A stretch of DNA of 64,000 nt from Propionibacteriaceae bacterium (GTDB lineage Bacteria > Actinomycetota > Actinomycetes > Propionibacteriales > Propionibacteriaceae), in the NCBI GenBank assembly GCA_025965155.1, contig JAOPXN010000073.1, positions 28,900-92,899 of the forward strand. The letters are read 5' to 3'. The notes below the pieces were generated by a model. The model did no database searches, had not been told where the DNA came from, and saw only the letters and a list, made by a program, of their open reading frames with translations. The translations under genes were made by a program, and so were the position numbers. Positions 35,509 through 43,702 of this stretch are shown in pieces. Every line of letters begins with the position of its first letter. Position 1 is the stretch's first letter.

Positions 35509-35787
35509 CTAGCTGACCTCGACGCCGCGCCAGAACGCCACCCGGTCCTTGATCTTGGTGGCGGCCAGGCTGGGTTTGTCGTAGTACCAGGCGGCGTCGA
35601 GGTTGGTCTGCCCGTCGACTCTCAGCGTGAGGTACTTCGCGCGACCCTTCCAGATGCACCGCGTGGTGGTGGCGCTGGGTTCGAAGTACTGCTCAACCAG
35701 GGAGTCGCGCGGGAAGTAGTGGTTGTTCTCGACGACGACTGTGTCGTCCGACTCGGCGACGACCTTACCGTTCCAGGTGGCTCGCAT
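35509..35787 (-). CDS. DUF427 domain protein
   Basis: A 92-residue protein with the complete DUF427 pattern: MRATWNGKVVAESDDTVVVE, NNHYFPRDSL, then CIWKGRAKYLTL and AAWYYDKPSLAATKIKDRVAFW. This fold is a small beta barrel with unknown enzyme activity. It lies 19 bases downstream of accD on the same strand, so it is probably the last gene of the fatty acid operon. ATG 35787 is the start. Confidence 0.9.
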   Translation of the reverse strand: MRATWNGKVVAESDDTVVVENNHYFPRDSLVEQYFEPSATTTRCIWKGRAKYLTLRVDGQTNLDAAWYYDKPSLAATKIKDRVAFWRGVEVS

Positions 35788-35806
35788 ACCTCGATGCTAG
35801 CCGCGC

Positions 35807-37267
35807 TCAGAGAGGGATGTTGGTGTGCTGGCCACGGGTGCCGAGGTCGGCGTCGGCGATGGCGCGGGCCAGCGCAGACCGTGACTCGGCCGGCGTGACG
35901 ATCTCATCCACCACACCGATCTCGACCGCTTTCTCCACCCCACCGGCGATCCGCTCGTGCTCGGCGGCCAGCTCGGCCTCCACCTGCGGGCGGACGTCGT
36001 CGGCGACCGCAGCCAGCTTGCGGCGGTGCAGGATCCGGACCGCAGCGACCGGCCCCATCACGGCAACCTCGGCGCCCGGCCAGGCGAAGACCTTGGTGGC
36101 TCCGAGAGATCGAGAGTTCATTGCGATGTACGCGCCGCCGTACGCCTTCCGGGTGACCAGCGTGACCCGCGGGACCACGGCTTCGCCGAACGCGTGCAGC
36201 AGCTTCGCTCCGCGGCGCACCACACCGTCCCACTCCTGTCCGACGCCAGGCAGGTAGCCGGGTACGTCGACCAGTACCACCAGGGGTACCCCGAAGGTGT
36301 CGCACATCCGCACGAACCGGGCCGCCTTCTCCGCGCTGAGCGAGTCGAGGCAACCGCCCAGCCGCAGCGGGTTGTTGGCGATCACGCCGACGGTACGGCC
36401 ACCGAGGCGGCCCAGCGCGATGCTGACGTTCGGCGCCCATCGGGCGTGCAGCTCCAGGGTCGACCCCTCGTCCAGCACACCGTTGATCAACGGATGGACG
36501 TCGTAGGCCCGGCGCGGCGACTCGGGCAGCAGCGAGGCAAGATCAACGTCGGGGACGTCGTCGGCGACCGTGCCCTGGCTGGCCAGCAAGGTCGCCAGAT
36601 CACGGCCCTGCTGGATGGCATTGTCCTCGTCGTCGGCCACCACGTGCACCACGCCGGACCGGCGGCCGTGGGTATCGGGGCCGCCGAGCCTCAGCATGTC
36701 GACATCCTCACCGGTAACGGAGCGGACGACGTCGGGGCCGGTCACGAAGATCCGGCCCTCGGGCGCCAAGATCACGATGTCGGTGAGTGCCGGTCCGTAC
36801 GCCGCACCGCCGGCCGCGAATCCCAGCACGATGGAGATCTGCGGGATCTGGCCGGACGCCCGGGTCATGGCGTGGAAGATCTTGCCGACAGCGTGCAGCG
36901 AAAGTACGCCCTCGGCCAGCCGGGCGCCGCCGGAGTGCCAGATGCCCAGGATCGGAACCCGGTCGGCCATCGCGCGCTCGTACGCCTTGACCACGACCTC
37001 GCAGCCCTGGACCCCCATGGCGCCGCCCATCACGGTGGCGTCAGAGCAGAAGGCCACTACCCGGCACCCGTTGATGGTGCCGCTCGCGGCCAGCATGCCG
37101 GAGTCGTCGTCCGCCGTGATGAGTTCCATCGAGTCCGGGTCCAGCAGGTTCTGCAGCCGGAAGTTCGGGTTACGCGGATCCAGCTCCCGGGGAAGCTTCT
37201 CCTTCTTGGCCGGAGCAGACGAGGGTGCCGGCGCTGCTCCGGTTTCCAGCGGTGCGGTGGCGGTCAT
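35807..37267 (-). CDS. accD6: Acyl-CoA carboxylase carboxyltransferase beta subunit (AccD6-like)
   Basis: A 486-residue carboxyltransferase with two crotonase-like halves. The first half has GGAMGVQGCEVV and AAGGAAYGPALTD; the second has VDVPGYLPGVGQEWDGVV and AYGGAYIAMNSRS, which bind acyl-CoA and carboxybiotin. Together with a biotin carboxylase subunit not in this window, it makes malonyl- or methylmalonyl-CoA. The fabF stop ends one base before the accD start region (1-bp spacing), so translation is coupled. The locus order matches mycobacterial accD6 next to KAS genes. Which acyl-CoA is preferred is not clear. Confidence 0.92.
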   Translation of the reverse strand: MTATAPLETGAAPAPSSAPAKKEKLPRELDPRNPNFRLQNLLDPDSMELITADDDSGMLAASGTINGCRVVAFCSDATVMGGAMGVQGCEVVVKAYERAMADRVPILGIWHSGGARLAEGVLSLHAVGKIFHAMTRASGQIPQISIVLGFAAGGAAYGPALTDIVILAPEGRIFVTGPDVVRSVTGEDVDMLRLGGPDTHGRRSGVVHVVADDEDNAIQQGRDLATLLASQGTVADDVPDVDLASLLPESPRRAYDVHPLINGVLDEGSTLELHARWAPNVSIALGRLGGRTVGVIANNPLRLGGCLDSLSAEKAARFVRMCDTFGVPLVVLVDVPGYLPGVGQEWDGVVRRGAKLLHAFGEAVVPRVTLVTRKAYGGAYIAMNSRSLGATKVFAWPGAEVAVMGPVAAVRILHRRKLAAVADDVRPQVEAELAAEHERIAGGVEKAVEIGVVDEIVTPAESRSALARAIADADLGTRGQHTNIPL

Positions 37268-37268
37268 A

Positions 37269-38528
37269 TCAGGCTCCTGTGGCGAACTGGTTGGTGAAGG
37301 CCACCGCGACGTTGTGTCCGCCGAAGCCGAATGAGTTGTTCACCCCGACCAGGTCGCCGTCGGGGAGGGCACGGACCTTGGTGGCGATATCGATGCCAAG
37401 ATCAGGTTCGGGGTTGTCGAGGTTGATCGTCGGCGGTACCGAGCGGTGGTACAGGGCCAGCAGTGTGGCCATCGACTCCAGCGCCCCGGCGCCGCCGAGG
37501 AGGTGCCCGGTCATCGACTTGGTGGCCGTCACGATCGCGTTGGTGTTCTCGCCGAGAGCCATCCGGATCGAGACGGCCTCGGTGACGTCGCCCTGCGGGG
37601 TCGAGGTGGCGTGGGCGTTGACGTGGTTGACATCGCTGGCGGAGAGATCGCCTTCCCTCAGCGCCCGGCTCATCGCCCTCGCCTGGCTGACGCCGGTGGG
37701 GTCGGGCTGCACCATGTCGTGGGCGTCGGAGGTGATTCCGGCTCCGGCAAGCTCGCCATAGATCCGGGCGCCGCGGGCGAGCGCGTGTTCCAGCGTCTCG
37801 ATCACCAGGGCGGCCGAGCCCTCGCCGAGCACGAAGCCGTCGCGGTCCACGTCCCAGGGCCGGGAGGCGCGCTCAGGTTCGTCGTTGCGCCGGCTCATCG
37901 CCTGCATCTGGCCGAAGGCGGCGATCGGGATCGGGTGGATCACGCCTTCGGTGCCGCCGACCAGCACCACGTCGGCCCGGCCCAGCCTGATCATGTCCAG
38001 CCCGAGGGAAATTGACTCGTTGCTCGAGGCGCACGCCGACACCGGCGTGTGCACGCCGGCCTGGGCGCCGATCCGCAAGCTGATGTTGGCGGCCGGAGCG
38101 TTGGCCATCAGCATCGGGATGGCCAGCGGGCTGACCCGACGAGGCCCTTTCTCCTTCAGGATGTCCCAGTTGCTGAGCAGGGTCTGCATGCCGCCGATGC
38201 CCGAGGCGTAGGCGACGCCCAGCCGCTCACGCTCAACCGGGTTGTCCTCCTTGAAGCCGAAGCCCGCGTCTTTCCAGGCTTCCATGGCTGCGACCACGGC
38301 AAGCTGTGCCGACCGGTCGAGCTTACGGGCTTCAACGCGTTCCAGGACGTCGCCTGGATCGACTGCAACCTGGGCGGCGATCTTGACCGGCAGCTCCTCG
38401 GCCCAGGGCTGGGTCAGCCGGCTCACCCCGGACCGTCCGGCAAGCATGCCTTCCCAGGTGCTGGCGACGTCTCCACCCAGCGGGGTGGTGGCACCGAGTC
38501 CGGTGACGACTACGCGGATGCGACTCAT
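37269..38528 (-). CDS. fabF: Beta-ketoacyl-ACP synthase II
   Basis: A 419-residue condensing enzyme. Cys in PVSACASSNESI, the first His in VNAHATSTPQGD and the second His in KSMTGHLLGGAGA make the Cys-His-His triad. Gly-rich end GVNNSFGFGGHNVAVAF is also complete. FabF elongates acyl-ACP with malonyl-ACP in the cytoplasm. Start ATG 38528 has GGGAG about nine bases upstream. It follows acpP after a strong intercistronic hairpin. Confidence 0.95.
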   Translation of the reverse strand: MSRIRVVVTGLGATTPLGGDVASTWEGMLAGRSGVSRLTQPWAEELPVKIAAQVAVDPGDVLERVEARKLDRSAQLAVVAAMEAWKDAGFGFKEDNPVERERLGVAYASGIGGMQTLLSNWDILKEKGPRRVSPLAIPMLMANAPAANISLRIGAQAGVHTPVSACASSNESISLGLDMIRLGRADVVLVGGTEGVIHPIPIAAFGQMQAMSRRNDEPERASRPWDVDRDGFVLGEGSAALVIETLEHALARGARIYGELAGAGITSDAHDMVQPDPTGVSQARAMSRALREGDLSASDVNHVNAHATSTPQGDVTEAVSIRMALGENTNAIVTATKSMTGHLLGGAGALESMATLLALYHRSVPPTINLDNPEPDLGIDIATKVRALPDGDLVGVNNSFGFGGHNVAVAFTNQFATGA

Positions 38529-38570
38529 GAGTTGTGTTCTCCCGGGTGTCTTGGGGTGGTGCGGAGTGTG

Positions 38571-38603
38571 GTGCGGGGCCGGCGGCTAGGGCCGGCCCCG
38601 CAC
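38571..38603 (-). promoter_or_regulatory. 13-bp perfect hairpin between acpP and fabF
   Basis: GTGCGGGGCCGGC at 38571-38583 pairs fully with GCCGGCCCCGCAC at 38591-38603 around a 7-base loop. It begins seven bases after the acpP stop. There is no T-run, so complete termination is unlikely. A hairpin placed here could stabilise the 3' end of acpP mRNA or partly stop transcription, making ACP more abundant than FabF and AccD. Confidence 0.65.
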
Positions 38604-38609
38604 CGGCGA

Positions 38610-38855
38610 TCAGGAAGCTGCGCGCTCGATGTAGGCGACGGCGTCGCCGACGGTCTTGAGGTTCTTAGCCTCTTCATCGGGGATGCTGACGCTGAACTTC
38701 TCCTCGGCGGCGTAGATGATCTCGACCATCGAGAGCGAGTCCACATCCAGATCGTCGGTGAACGACTTGTCCAGCTGGACGTCGTCGGTGGGAACACCGG
38801 CGACCTCGTTGACGATCTCGGCGAGGTCGGAGCGGATCTCTTCGGTGGTGGCCAT
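38610..38855 (-). CDS. acpP: Acyl carrier protein
   Basis: An 81-residue acidic ACP. The phosphopantetheine serine is in DLDVDSLSMVEI at about residue 42. ATG 38855 follows AAGGAGACCCGTTCC, so I reject the 12-residue longer reading. It carries the growing acyl chain for FabD, FabH and FabF encoded around it. The C-terminal LKTVGDAVAYIERA is typical of actinobacterial ACPs. Confidence 0.95.
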   Translation of the reverse strand: MATTEEIRSDLAEIVNEVAGVPTDDVQLDKSFTDDLDVDSLSMVEIIYAAEEKFSVSIPDEEAKNLKTVGDAVAYIERAAS

Positions 38856-38969
38856 GGAACGGGTCTCCTTCGTTGGGGGTTGGTCTTGCACAGTTCGCGA
38901 TGTTCTGCACCGGAACGGTTGGCATTGTTCCGTACGGCGCTGCGGACCGTCCGGAGGGCACGGGGTGGG

Positions 38970-39965
38970 TCAGGGAAGAGCGATCACCTGCCCGGCGTAC
39001 ACCAGTCCCGCGCCGAAGCCGATGATCAGACAGGTCTGACCGCTGCGCGCTTCGCCGGATTCGAGCAGGGCCTCGATGGCGAGCGGGATGGACGCCGCGG
39101 AAGTGTTCCCCTGGCGGGCGATGTCGCGGGCGACGATGACGCCCTGCGGAAGCTTGAGGGCGCGGAACATTGCGTCGGTGATCCGCATGTTGGCCTGGTG
39201 CGGAACGAAGACCTCCAGCTGGTCCGGGCTGATCCCGGCTGCGTCCATCGCCTCGGCCGCTGCCTTGGCCATGGTGTAGGAGGCCCACTTGAAGACCGGG
39301 TTGCCGTTCATCTGCAGCACCGGCCAGTGCGCCTCGTCGGCCATCGCCACGTCCCACGGCTCGTTCTGGGTGATCAACGCCGCCTGGTCACCGTCGGAGC
39401 CCCAGACCACCGGGCCGATGCCAGGAGTGTCGCTGGGTCCCACGACTGCCGCCCCGGCACCGTCGGCGAAGATGAAGGCGGTGGACCGGTCGTGCGGGTC
39501 GGTGATGTCGCTGAGCCGCTCGACCCCGATCACCAGGACGTACTTCGAGGTGCCGGTCCGGACCAAGGAGTCGGCCATCGCGGTGCCGTAGCAGAAGCCG
39601 GCGCAGGCTGCGGAGATGTCGAACGCGGCCGCACCGGTGGCGCCGAGCTCGGACGCGATCGTGGCCGCGACGGCGGGAGTCTGGTACAGGTGCGTCACGG
39701 TCGAGACGATCACTGTGTCGATCTGTGCCGGTTCCAGGCCGGCCCGCTCGATCGCCTTCCGTGCGGCCGAAACCGACATCATCTGGATGGTCTCGTCCTC
39801 GCCGGCCCAGCGGCGTTCCTTGATGCCCGAGCGGGTCTGGATCCACTCGTCGGAGGAGTCGATCATGGTGCAGATCTCGGCGTTGTCGACGACCCGGCGC
39901 GGGCGGTAGCCGCCGATCCCTTTGATCGCGGAGAACCGGGCGCCCTGCACGACGGAGATGGTCAT
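38970..39965 (-). CDS. fabH: Beta-ketoacyl-ACP synthase III
   Basis: A 331-residue initiator enzyme of the FAS-II operon. The catalytic residues are Cys in SAACAGFCYG, His in VPHQANMRI, and Asn in RQGNTSAASIP. It joins acyl-CoA primers with malonyl-ACP. ATG 39965 overlaps the fabD stop (ATGA, 39962-39965), so translation is coupled. The next gene, acpP, starts 114 bases further. It is distinct from the second FabH at 33713. Confidence 0.95.
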   Translation of the reverse strand: MTISVVQGARFSAIKGIGGYRPRRVVDNAEICTMIDSSDEWIQTRSGIKERRWAGEDETIQMMSVSAARKAIERAGLEPAQIDTVIVSTVTHLYQTPAVAATIASELGATGAAAFDISAACAGFCYGTAMADSLVRTGTSKYVLVIGVERLSDITDPHDRSTAFIFADGAGAAVVGPSDTPGIGPVVWGSDGDQAALITQNEPWDVAMADEAHWPVLQMNGNPVFKWASYTMAKAAAEAMDAAGISPDQLEVFVPHQANMRITDAMFRALKLPQGVIVARDIARQGNTSAASIPLAIEALLESGEARSGQTCLIIGFGAGLVYAGQVIALP

Positions 39966-41179
39966 CGGCTGACCTCTGTTGCGTCGGCGATCTCCACCGT
40001 CGGGTAGAGGCGGAGCAACGGTTGACCAGGAGACACTGGGTCGCCGTCCTCGACCAGCCACTCCACCACGATGCCGCCGTGTGGCGCGCTGACCGGGATC
40101 TCGTCCCGCAGGTTCCTCACCACACCGACGGTGCTGTGCAGTGGCAGCACGGTGCTGGTCTCGATGTCCTCGGTCCGGGTGAACTGGCCCTTGCCGGGTG
40201 AGACGACCAGACGCCAGGTCGGGTTGCCTGCGATCGGCGAGGTCGAGGTCTGGGCGCCGTGCTTGCGGACGAAGTCCATCGCCTCCGGAATCTGGTCCGG
40301 GGTGTTCAGTGCGAAGAGCTCGACGCCCTTCAGGTTGCGCTTGGCGATCCCGGTCAGGGTGCCGGCTGGGGGCATCTCCAGCAGACCGGTCACTCCGAGG
40401 TCGGCCATCGCCGCCATGCACAGGTCCCAGCGGACCGGGGAGGCGACCTGGCCGACCAGCCGGCGCAGCACCTCGCGGCCGTCATGCACCACCTGACCGT
40501 CGGCGTTGGACAGCAGCCGGGCACGCGGGTCGTGGGTGGATATGGCGCGGGCCAGGTTGGCGAGCTCCTGGACCGCCGGCTGCATGTGCACGGTGTGGAA
40601 GGCGCCGGCCACGCTGAGCTCGATCAGCCGGGCTCGGGCCGGCGGGTTGGCGGCGAAGGCGGCCAACTGCTCTTTGGTTCCGGCGGCGACGATCTGGCCG
40701 CTGCCGTTGTTGTTGGCGGCGGTCAGGCCGGCTGCCTCGATGGCGGCCAGCACCTCCTCCGCGTTGCCACCGATGACCGCGGTCATCGAGGTGGGTGTGG
40801 CTGCGCTGGCCGCCGCCATGGTGCGGCCACGTTCCCGTACGAAGACCATGGCCTGCTCGGCCGAGAGCACGCCCACACCGGCGGCCGCCGTGATCTCACC
40901 GACGGAGTGGCCGGCGGCGACCCCGATGAACGGAAAGGCGTCCGCCGGGTGCGGGAAGAGCTCCAGTGCCGCGAGCAGTCCAGCTGCGACCAGCAGCGGC
41001 TGCGCAATGGCGGTGGCGCGGATGGTCTCCGCGTCAGCTGCAGTGCCGTAGTGGACGAGGTCGAGTCCCGACACCGCCGACAGCCAGTTCAGCCGTTCGG
41101 AGAAGTTGGACTCCGAAAGCCAGGGCGAGAGGAAGCCGGGCGTCTGGGCGCCCTGACCGGGCGCAACAATGGCGAGCAC
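39962..41179 (-). CDS. fabD: Malonyl-CoA:ACP transacylase with extra C-terminal biotinyl/lipoyl-like domain
   Basis: 405 residues, while FabD is usually about 310. The first 305 residues are a normal transacylase: QGAQTPG oxyanion region, AAGHSVGEITAAAG with the nucleophile Ser, and catalytic His in VAGAFHTVHM. GTG 41179 gives the conserved start. The last 100 residues are unusual; the part EIPVSAPHGGIVVEWLVEDG followed by DPVSPGQPLLRLYP looks like a biotinyl/lipoyl barrel-sandwich domain but has no MKM or DKA lysine, so it should not be modified. FabD transfers malonyl groups to AcpP and heads the operon. Confidence 0.93.
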   Translation of the reverse strand: MLAIVAPGQGAQTPGFLSPWLSESNFSERLNWLSAVSGLDLVHYGTAADAETIRATAIAQPLLVAAGLLAALELFPHPADAFPFIGVAAGHSVGEITAAAGVGVLSAEQAMVFVRERGRTMAAASAATPTSMTAVIGGNAEEVLAAIEAAGLTAANNNGSGQIVAAGTKEQLAAFAANPPARARLIELSVAGAFHTVHMQPAVQELANLARAISTHDPRARLLSNADGQVVHDGREVLRRLVGQVASPVRWDLCMAAMADLGVTGLLEMPPAGTLTGIAKRNLKGVELFALNTPDQIPEAMDFVRKHGAQTSTSPIAGNPTWRLVVSPGKGQFTRTEDIETSTVLPLHSTVGVVRNLRDEIPVSAPHGGIVVEWLVEDGDPVSPGQPLLRLYPTVEIADATEVSR

Positions 41180-41246
41180 GCCTTTACTCTTTCGTGACCA
41201 AGGCTGCGAAGTCGTGCAGGGACACGACGAATCTCTCGACCCCAAC

Positions 41247-41263
41247 TTGTAGGAACCCTACAA
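41247..41263. promoter_or_regulatory. Palindrome TTGTAGG-N3-CCTACAA in the fabD promoter
   Basis: The perfect 7-bp inverted repeat lies at 41247-41253 and 41257-41263, 68 bp upstream of the fabD start and between fasR and fabD. Its position fits an operator for the FasR-like activator coded just upstream. Operator identity is inferred. Confidence 0.5.
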
Positions 41264-41424
41264 ACCCCCCCTCCCGCCCACTAGTCGCATCATCCGCCGG
41301 TTCTTCGGCGTGTCGCGGCCGACCTGACGCGTCGCCGGCGTCGCTGGTGGCCTGGAGAGGTAGCTGTGCTCGACGGTCGCCACGCGGTTGACCTGTCCAG
41401 TTCGGCCCCCGTTGGCCCGGCTGG

Positions 41425-42657
41425 CTACTCCGGCTGCATGTCGGCGCTGGTGGGACGGAGCAGTCGCCCCAGGGTGAGCGACAGGCGCAGCGCGTACGCA
41501 TCGCGCGGGTCCGTCGGGCTGTAGCCGCACACCTCGTGGATCCGCCGGAGCCGGTACCGCACGGTGTTGGCATGGACGAACAGAGCGCGCGAGGTGGCCT
41601 CCACTGACGAGCCCTGGTCCAAGAAGGTGACCAGCGTCTCGAGCAGACCGCCGCCCGCGCCAGCCAGCGGGTCGTACAGGTCGCGAGCCAGCGCGCGACG
41701 GGCGTGACCGTCACCCGACAACGCCCGCTCAGGCAGCAGGTCATGGGACCCGACCGGGCGGGGAGCTTCCGGCCAGGCCGGTGCGGCCCGGTACCCGGAC
41801 AGTGCTGCCCGGGTGCTCGAGGCCGCTTCCATCAGATGTTCCACTGCCGGTCCGACCACAACCGGGCCTGGACCGAACACGCCGGCGAAGGTACGAACGA
41901 CCTCCAGCGCCCGCTGCGGCGAGCTCAGCTCGCTGCCGCCGAGCACGACAACCAGCCGGTCGCCCTGGACCGAGCCGAGCATGTCCACACCGGCCTTGAG
42001 GGCGGCGTGCCGGACCGCCTCCACTGCCTGCGTCGGCTCCGTCTCCGGGGCCGGTCCCACGGTCACCACCACCGCGGAGGTGGAGCGCCAGCCCAGCGTC
42101 GAGGCGCGGGACAGCACGTTCTCGTCGGTGTCGCCGCGGAGCACAGCATCGACGACGAGCGCCTCCAGCCGGGCGTCCCACGCCCCCCGTACCTCGGCCG
42201 CGCGGGCGTAGATCTCTGCCGCGGCGAACGCCACCTCCCGGCTGTACTGGACGATCGCTGCGTGCAGGATCGGCCGATCCGCCTTGGGCATCACCTCGTC
42301 GATCTGGTTCTCCACCACGTCGATGGTGGTGCGCAGCAGCTCGACGGTCTGGTGCAGGGACAGCTTGCGCGCCAGCTCGCGCGGTGCGGAAGCGAAGACA
42401 TCGGAGGTGCTGGGCCCGGTCGGGTCCGGTTCGGCGAACCAGCGGACGAAGCCGTCGATGCCGGCCTGAGCCACCAGGGTGATCCATGATCGATGCTCAG
42501 CGTTCAGCTGCTGGAACCACGCGTGCCGGGACGCCATCTCCGCAACAGTCGCTGTCGTCATGGCACCCGTGACCGCGGATAACCGTTTAGAGATGGTGGA
42601 TCGAGTCTTGGCCGAAGGGAGCAGGGACTTGTTGATCCCTCGCACGGTTGCGGCCAT
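41425..42657 (-). CDS. fasR: PucR-type regulator of fatty acid synthesis (FasR-like)
   Basis: A 410-residue regulator. The conserved N-terminal part includes HRSWITLVAQAGIDGFVRWF, and the C-terminal PucR helix-turn-helix is EATSRALFVHANTVRYRLRR (about residue 355). The start ATG 42657 keeps an N-terminal helix that resembles what I recall of Streptomyces FasR; a later ATG at 42561 is possible. In Streptomyces coelicolor the PucR-type FasR lies directly upstream of fabD-fabH-acpP-fabF and activates them; the same order is seen here, so this function is very likely. Confidence 0.9.
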   Translation of the reverse strand: MAATVRGINKSLLPSAKTRSTISKRLSAVTGAMTTATVAEMASRHAWFQQLNAEHRSWITLVAQAGIDGFVRWFAEPDPTGPSTSDVFASAPRELARKLSLHQTVELLRTTIDVVENQIDEVMPKADRPILHAAIVQYSREVAFAAAEIYARAAEVRGAWDARLEALVVDAVLRGDTDENVLSRASTLGWRSTSAVVVTVGPAPETEPTQAVEAVRHAALKAGVDMLGSVQGDRLVVVLGGSELSSPQRALEVVRTFAGVFGPGPVVVGPAVEHLMEAASSTRAALSGYRAAPAWPEAPRPVGSHDLLPERALSGDGHARRALARDLYDPLAGAGGGLLETLVTFLDQGSSVEATSRALFVHANTVRYRLRRIHEVCGYSPTDPRDAYALRLSLTLGRLLRPTSADMQPE

Positions 42658-42724
42658 AGGCTGAGCCTAGTGTGCAGGTGACCCGTGCCGCGGCGCGGCG
42701 TTCGGCAGTCCGGTTGGAGAGGGG

Positions 42725-43702
42725 ATGGGCGTGAGCGATCTGGAGACCCGACCGTCGGAGTACGCCTGCGGTCCGGTGGACGCGAAAGGTCCGGAGGAGT
42801 TGTTGATCACTGCCCGCAAGGTTTGGCTGGGCCGGACCACCGAAGTGTCCCGGGCTCTGCCGGACCGGCAGATCCGGATGATCGGAGCCTGGTGCTTCCT
42901 GGACCACTACGGCCCCGAGGATGTCGCCGGCTCGCCCGGGATGCAGGTCTGGGCCCATCCGCACACCGGGCTGCAGACAGTGAGCTGGCTGCTGGAAGGG
43001 GAGATCGAGCACCGCGACGGACTCGGCTCGCGAGTACGGGTCCGGCCCGGTGAGCTGAACATCATGACCGCCGGCCACGGGATCGTGCACTCCGAGCTGT
43101 CCCTGCCCGACAAGCCGCCGACGCTGCACGGCGTACAGCTCTGGGTCGCGCTACCCGACGCCGACCGGGACACCCGGCCCCGGTTCGAGAACTATCCCGT
43201 ACTGCCGAAGGTCAAGCTGGGTGGCCTGATCGGGACGGTGCTGCTCGGCGAGCTGGCAGGGGTACGGTCCCCGGCGCTGACCTACACGCCGCTGGTTGGC
43301 GCCGACCTCACGCTCGCGGCCGGGAGCTCGGTGGAGCTGCCCCTGAACCCCAACTTCGAGTACGGCGTGCTGGTGGTCGGCGGACAGGCGACGGTCGCCT
43401 CTACCGAGGTGGCGGTTGATCAGCTTCTCTACCTCGGCAGCAACCGTAAGGCTGCTCGGCTGGCGAGCCGGCATGGCGCGCGGATGATCATCGTCGGCGG
43501 GAAGCCGTTCGAGGAGGAGATCGTGATGTGGTGGAACTTCATCGGCCGCAGTCACCAGGAGGTGCTGGACTTCCGGACAGCGTGGGAAAGCCGGGATGAA
43601 CGCTTCACACCGGTGGTCAGCCGGGACGAGAAGGTGATGGAGGCGCCGCCGATGCCCACCGTGCCGCTCAAACCGCGCCCGCGCCGACGGACCACCACAT
43701 GA
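42725..43702 (+). CDS. Pirin-family bicupin protein
   Basis: A 325-residue bicupin. The metal-binding motif HPHTGLQTVSWLLEGEIEHRD is near residue 80, with the downstream HSE pattern GHGIVHSELSL. Pirins are cupin proteins with quercetinase activity in some bacteria. ATG 42725 is preceded by GGAGAGGGG. Its end overlaps the PHP-domain gene by four bases (ATGA), so the two are co-translated. Divergent from fasR. Confidence 0.9.
   Translation: MGVSDLETRPSEYACGPVDAKGPEELLITARKVWLGRTTEVSRALPDRQIRMIGAWCFLDHYGPEDVAGSPGMQVWAHPHTGLQTVSWLLEGEIEHRDGLGSRVRVRPGELNIMTAGHGIVHSELSLPDKPPTLHGVQLWVALPDADRDTRPRFENYPVLPKVKLGGLIGTVLLGELAGVRSPALTYTPLVGADLTLAAGSSVELPLNPNFEYGVLVVGGQATVASTEVAVDQLLYLGSNRKAARLASRHGARMIIVGGKPFEEEIVMWWNFIGRSHQEVLDFRTAWESRDERFTPVVSRDEKVMEAPPMPTVPLKPRPRRRTTT

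Noticed and set aside
38049..40007. Plus-strand 652-residue open frame over the FAS-II genes
   Set aside because: Antisense shadow of fabF, acpP and fabH; no domain.
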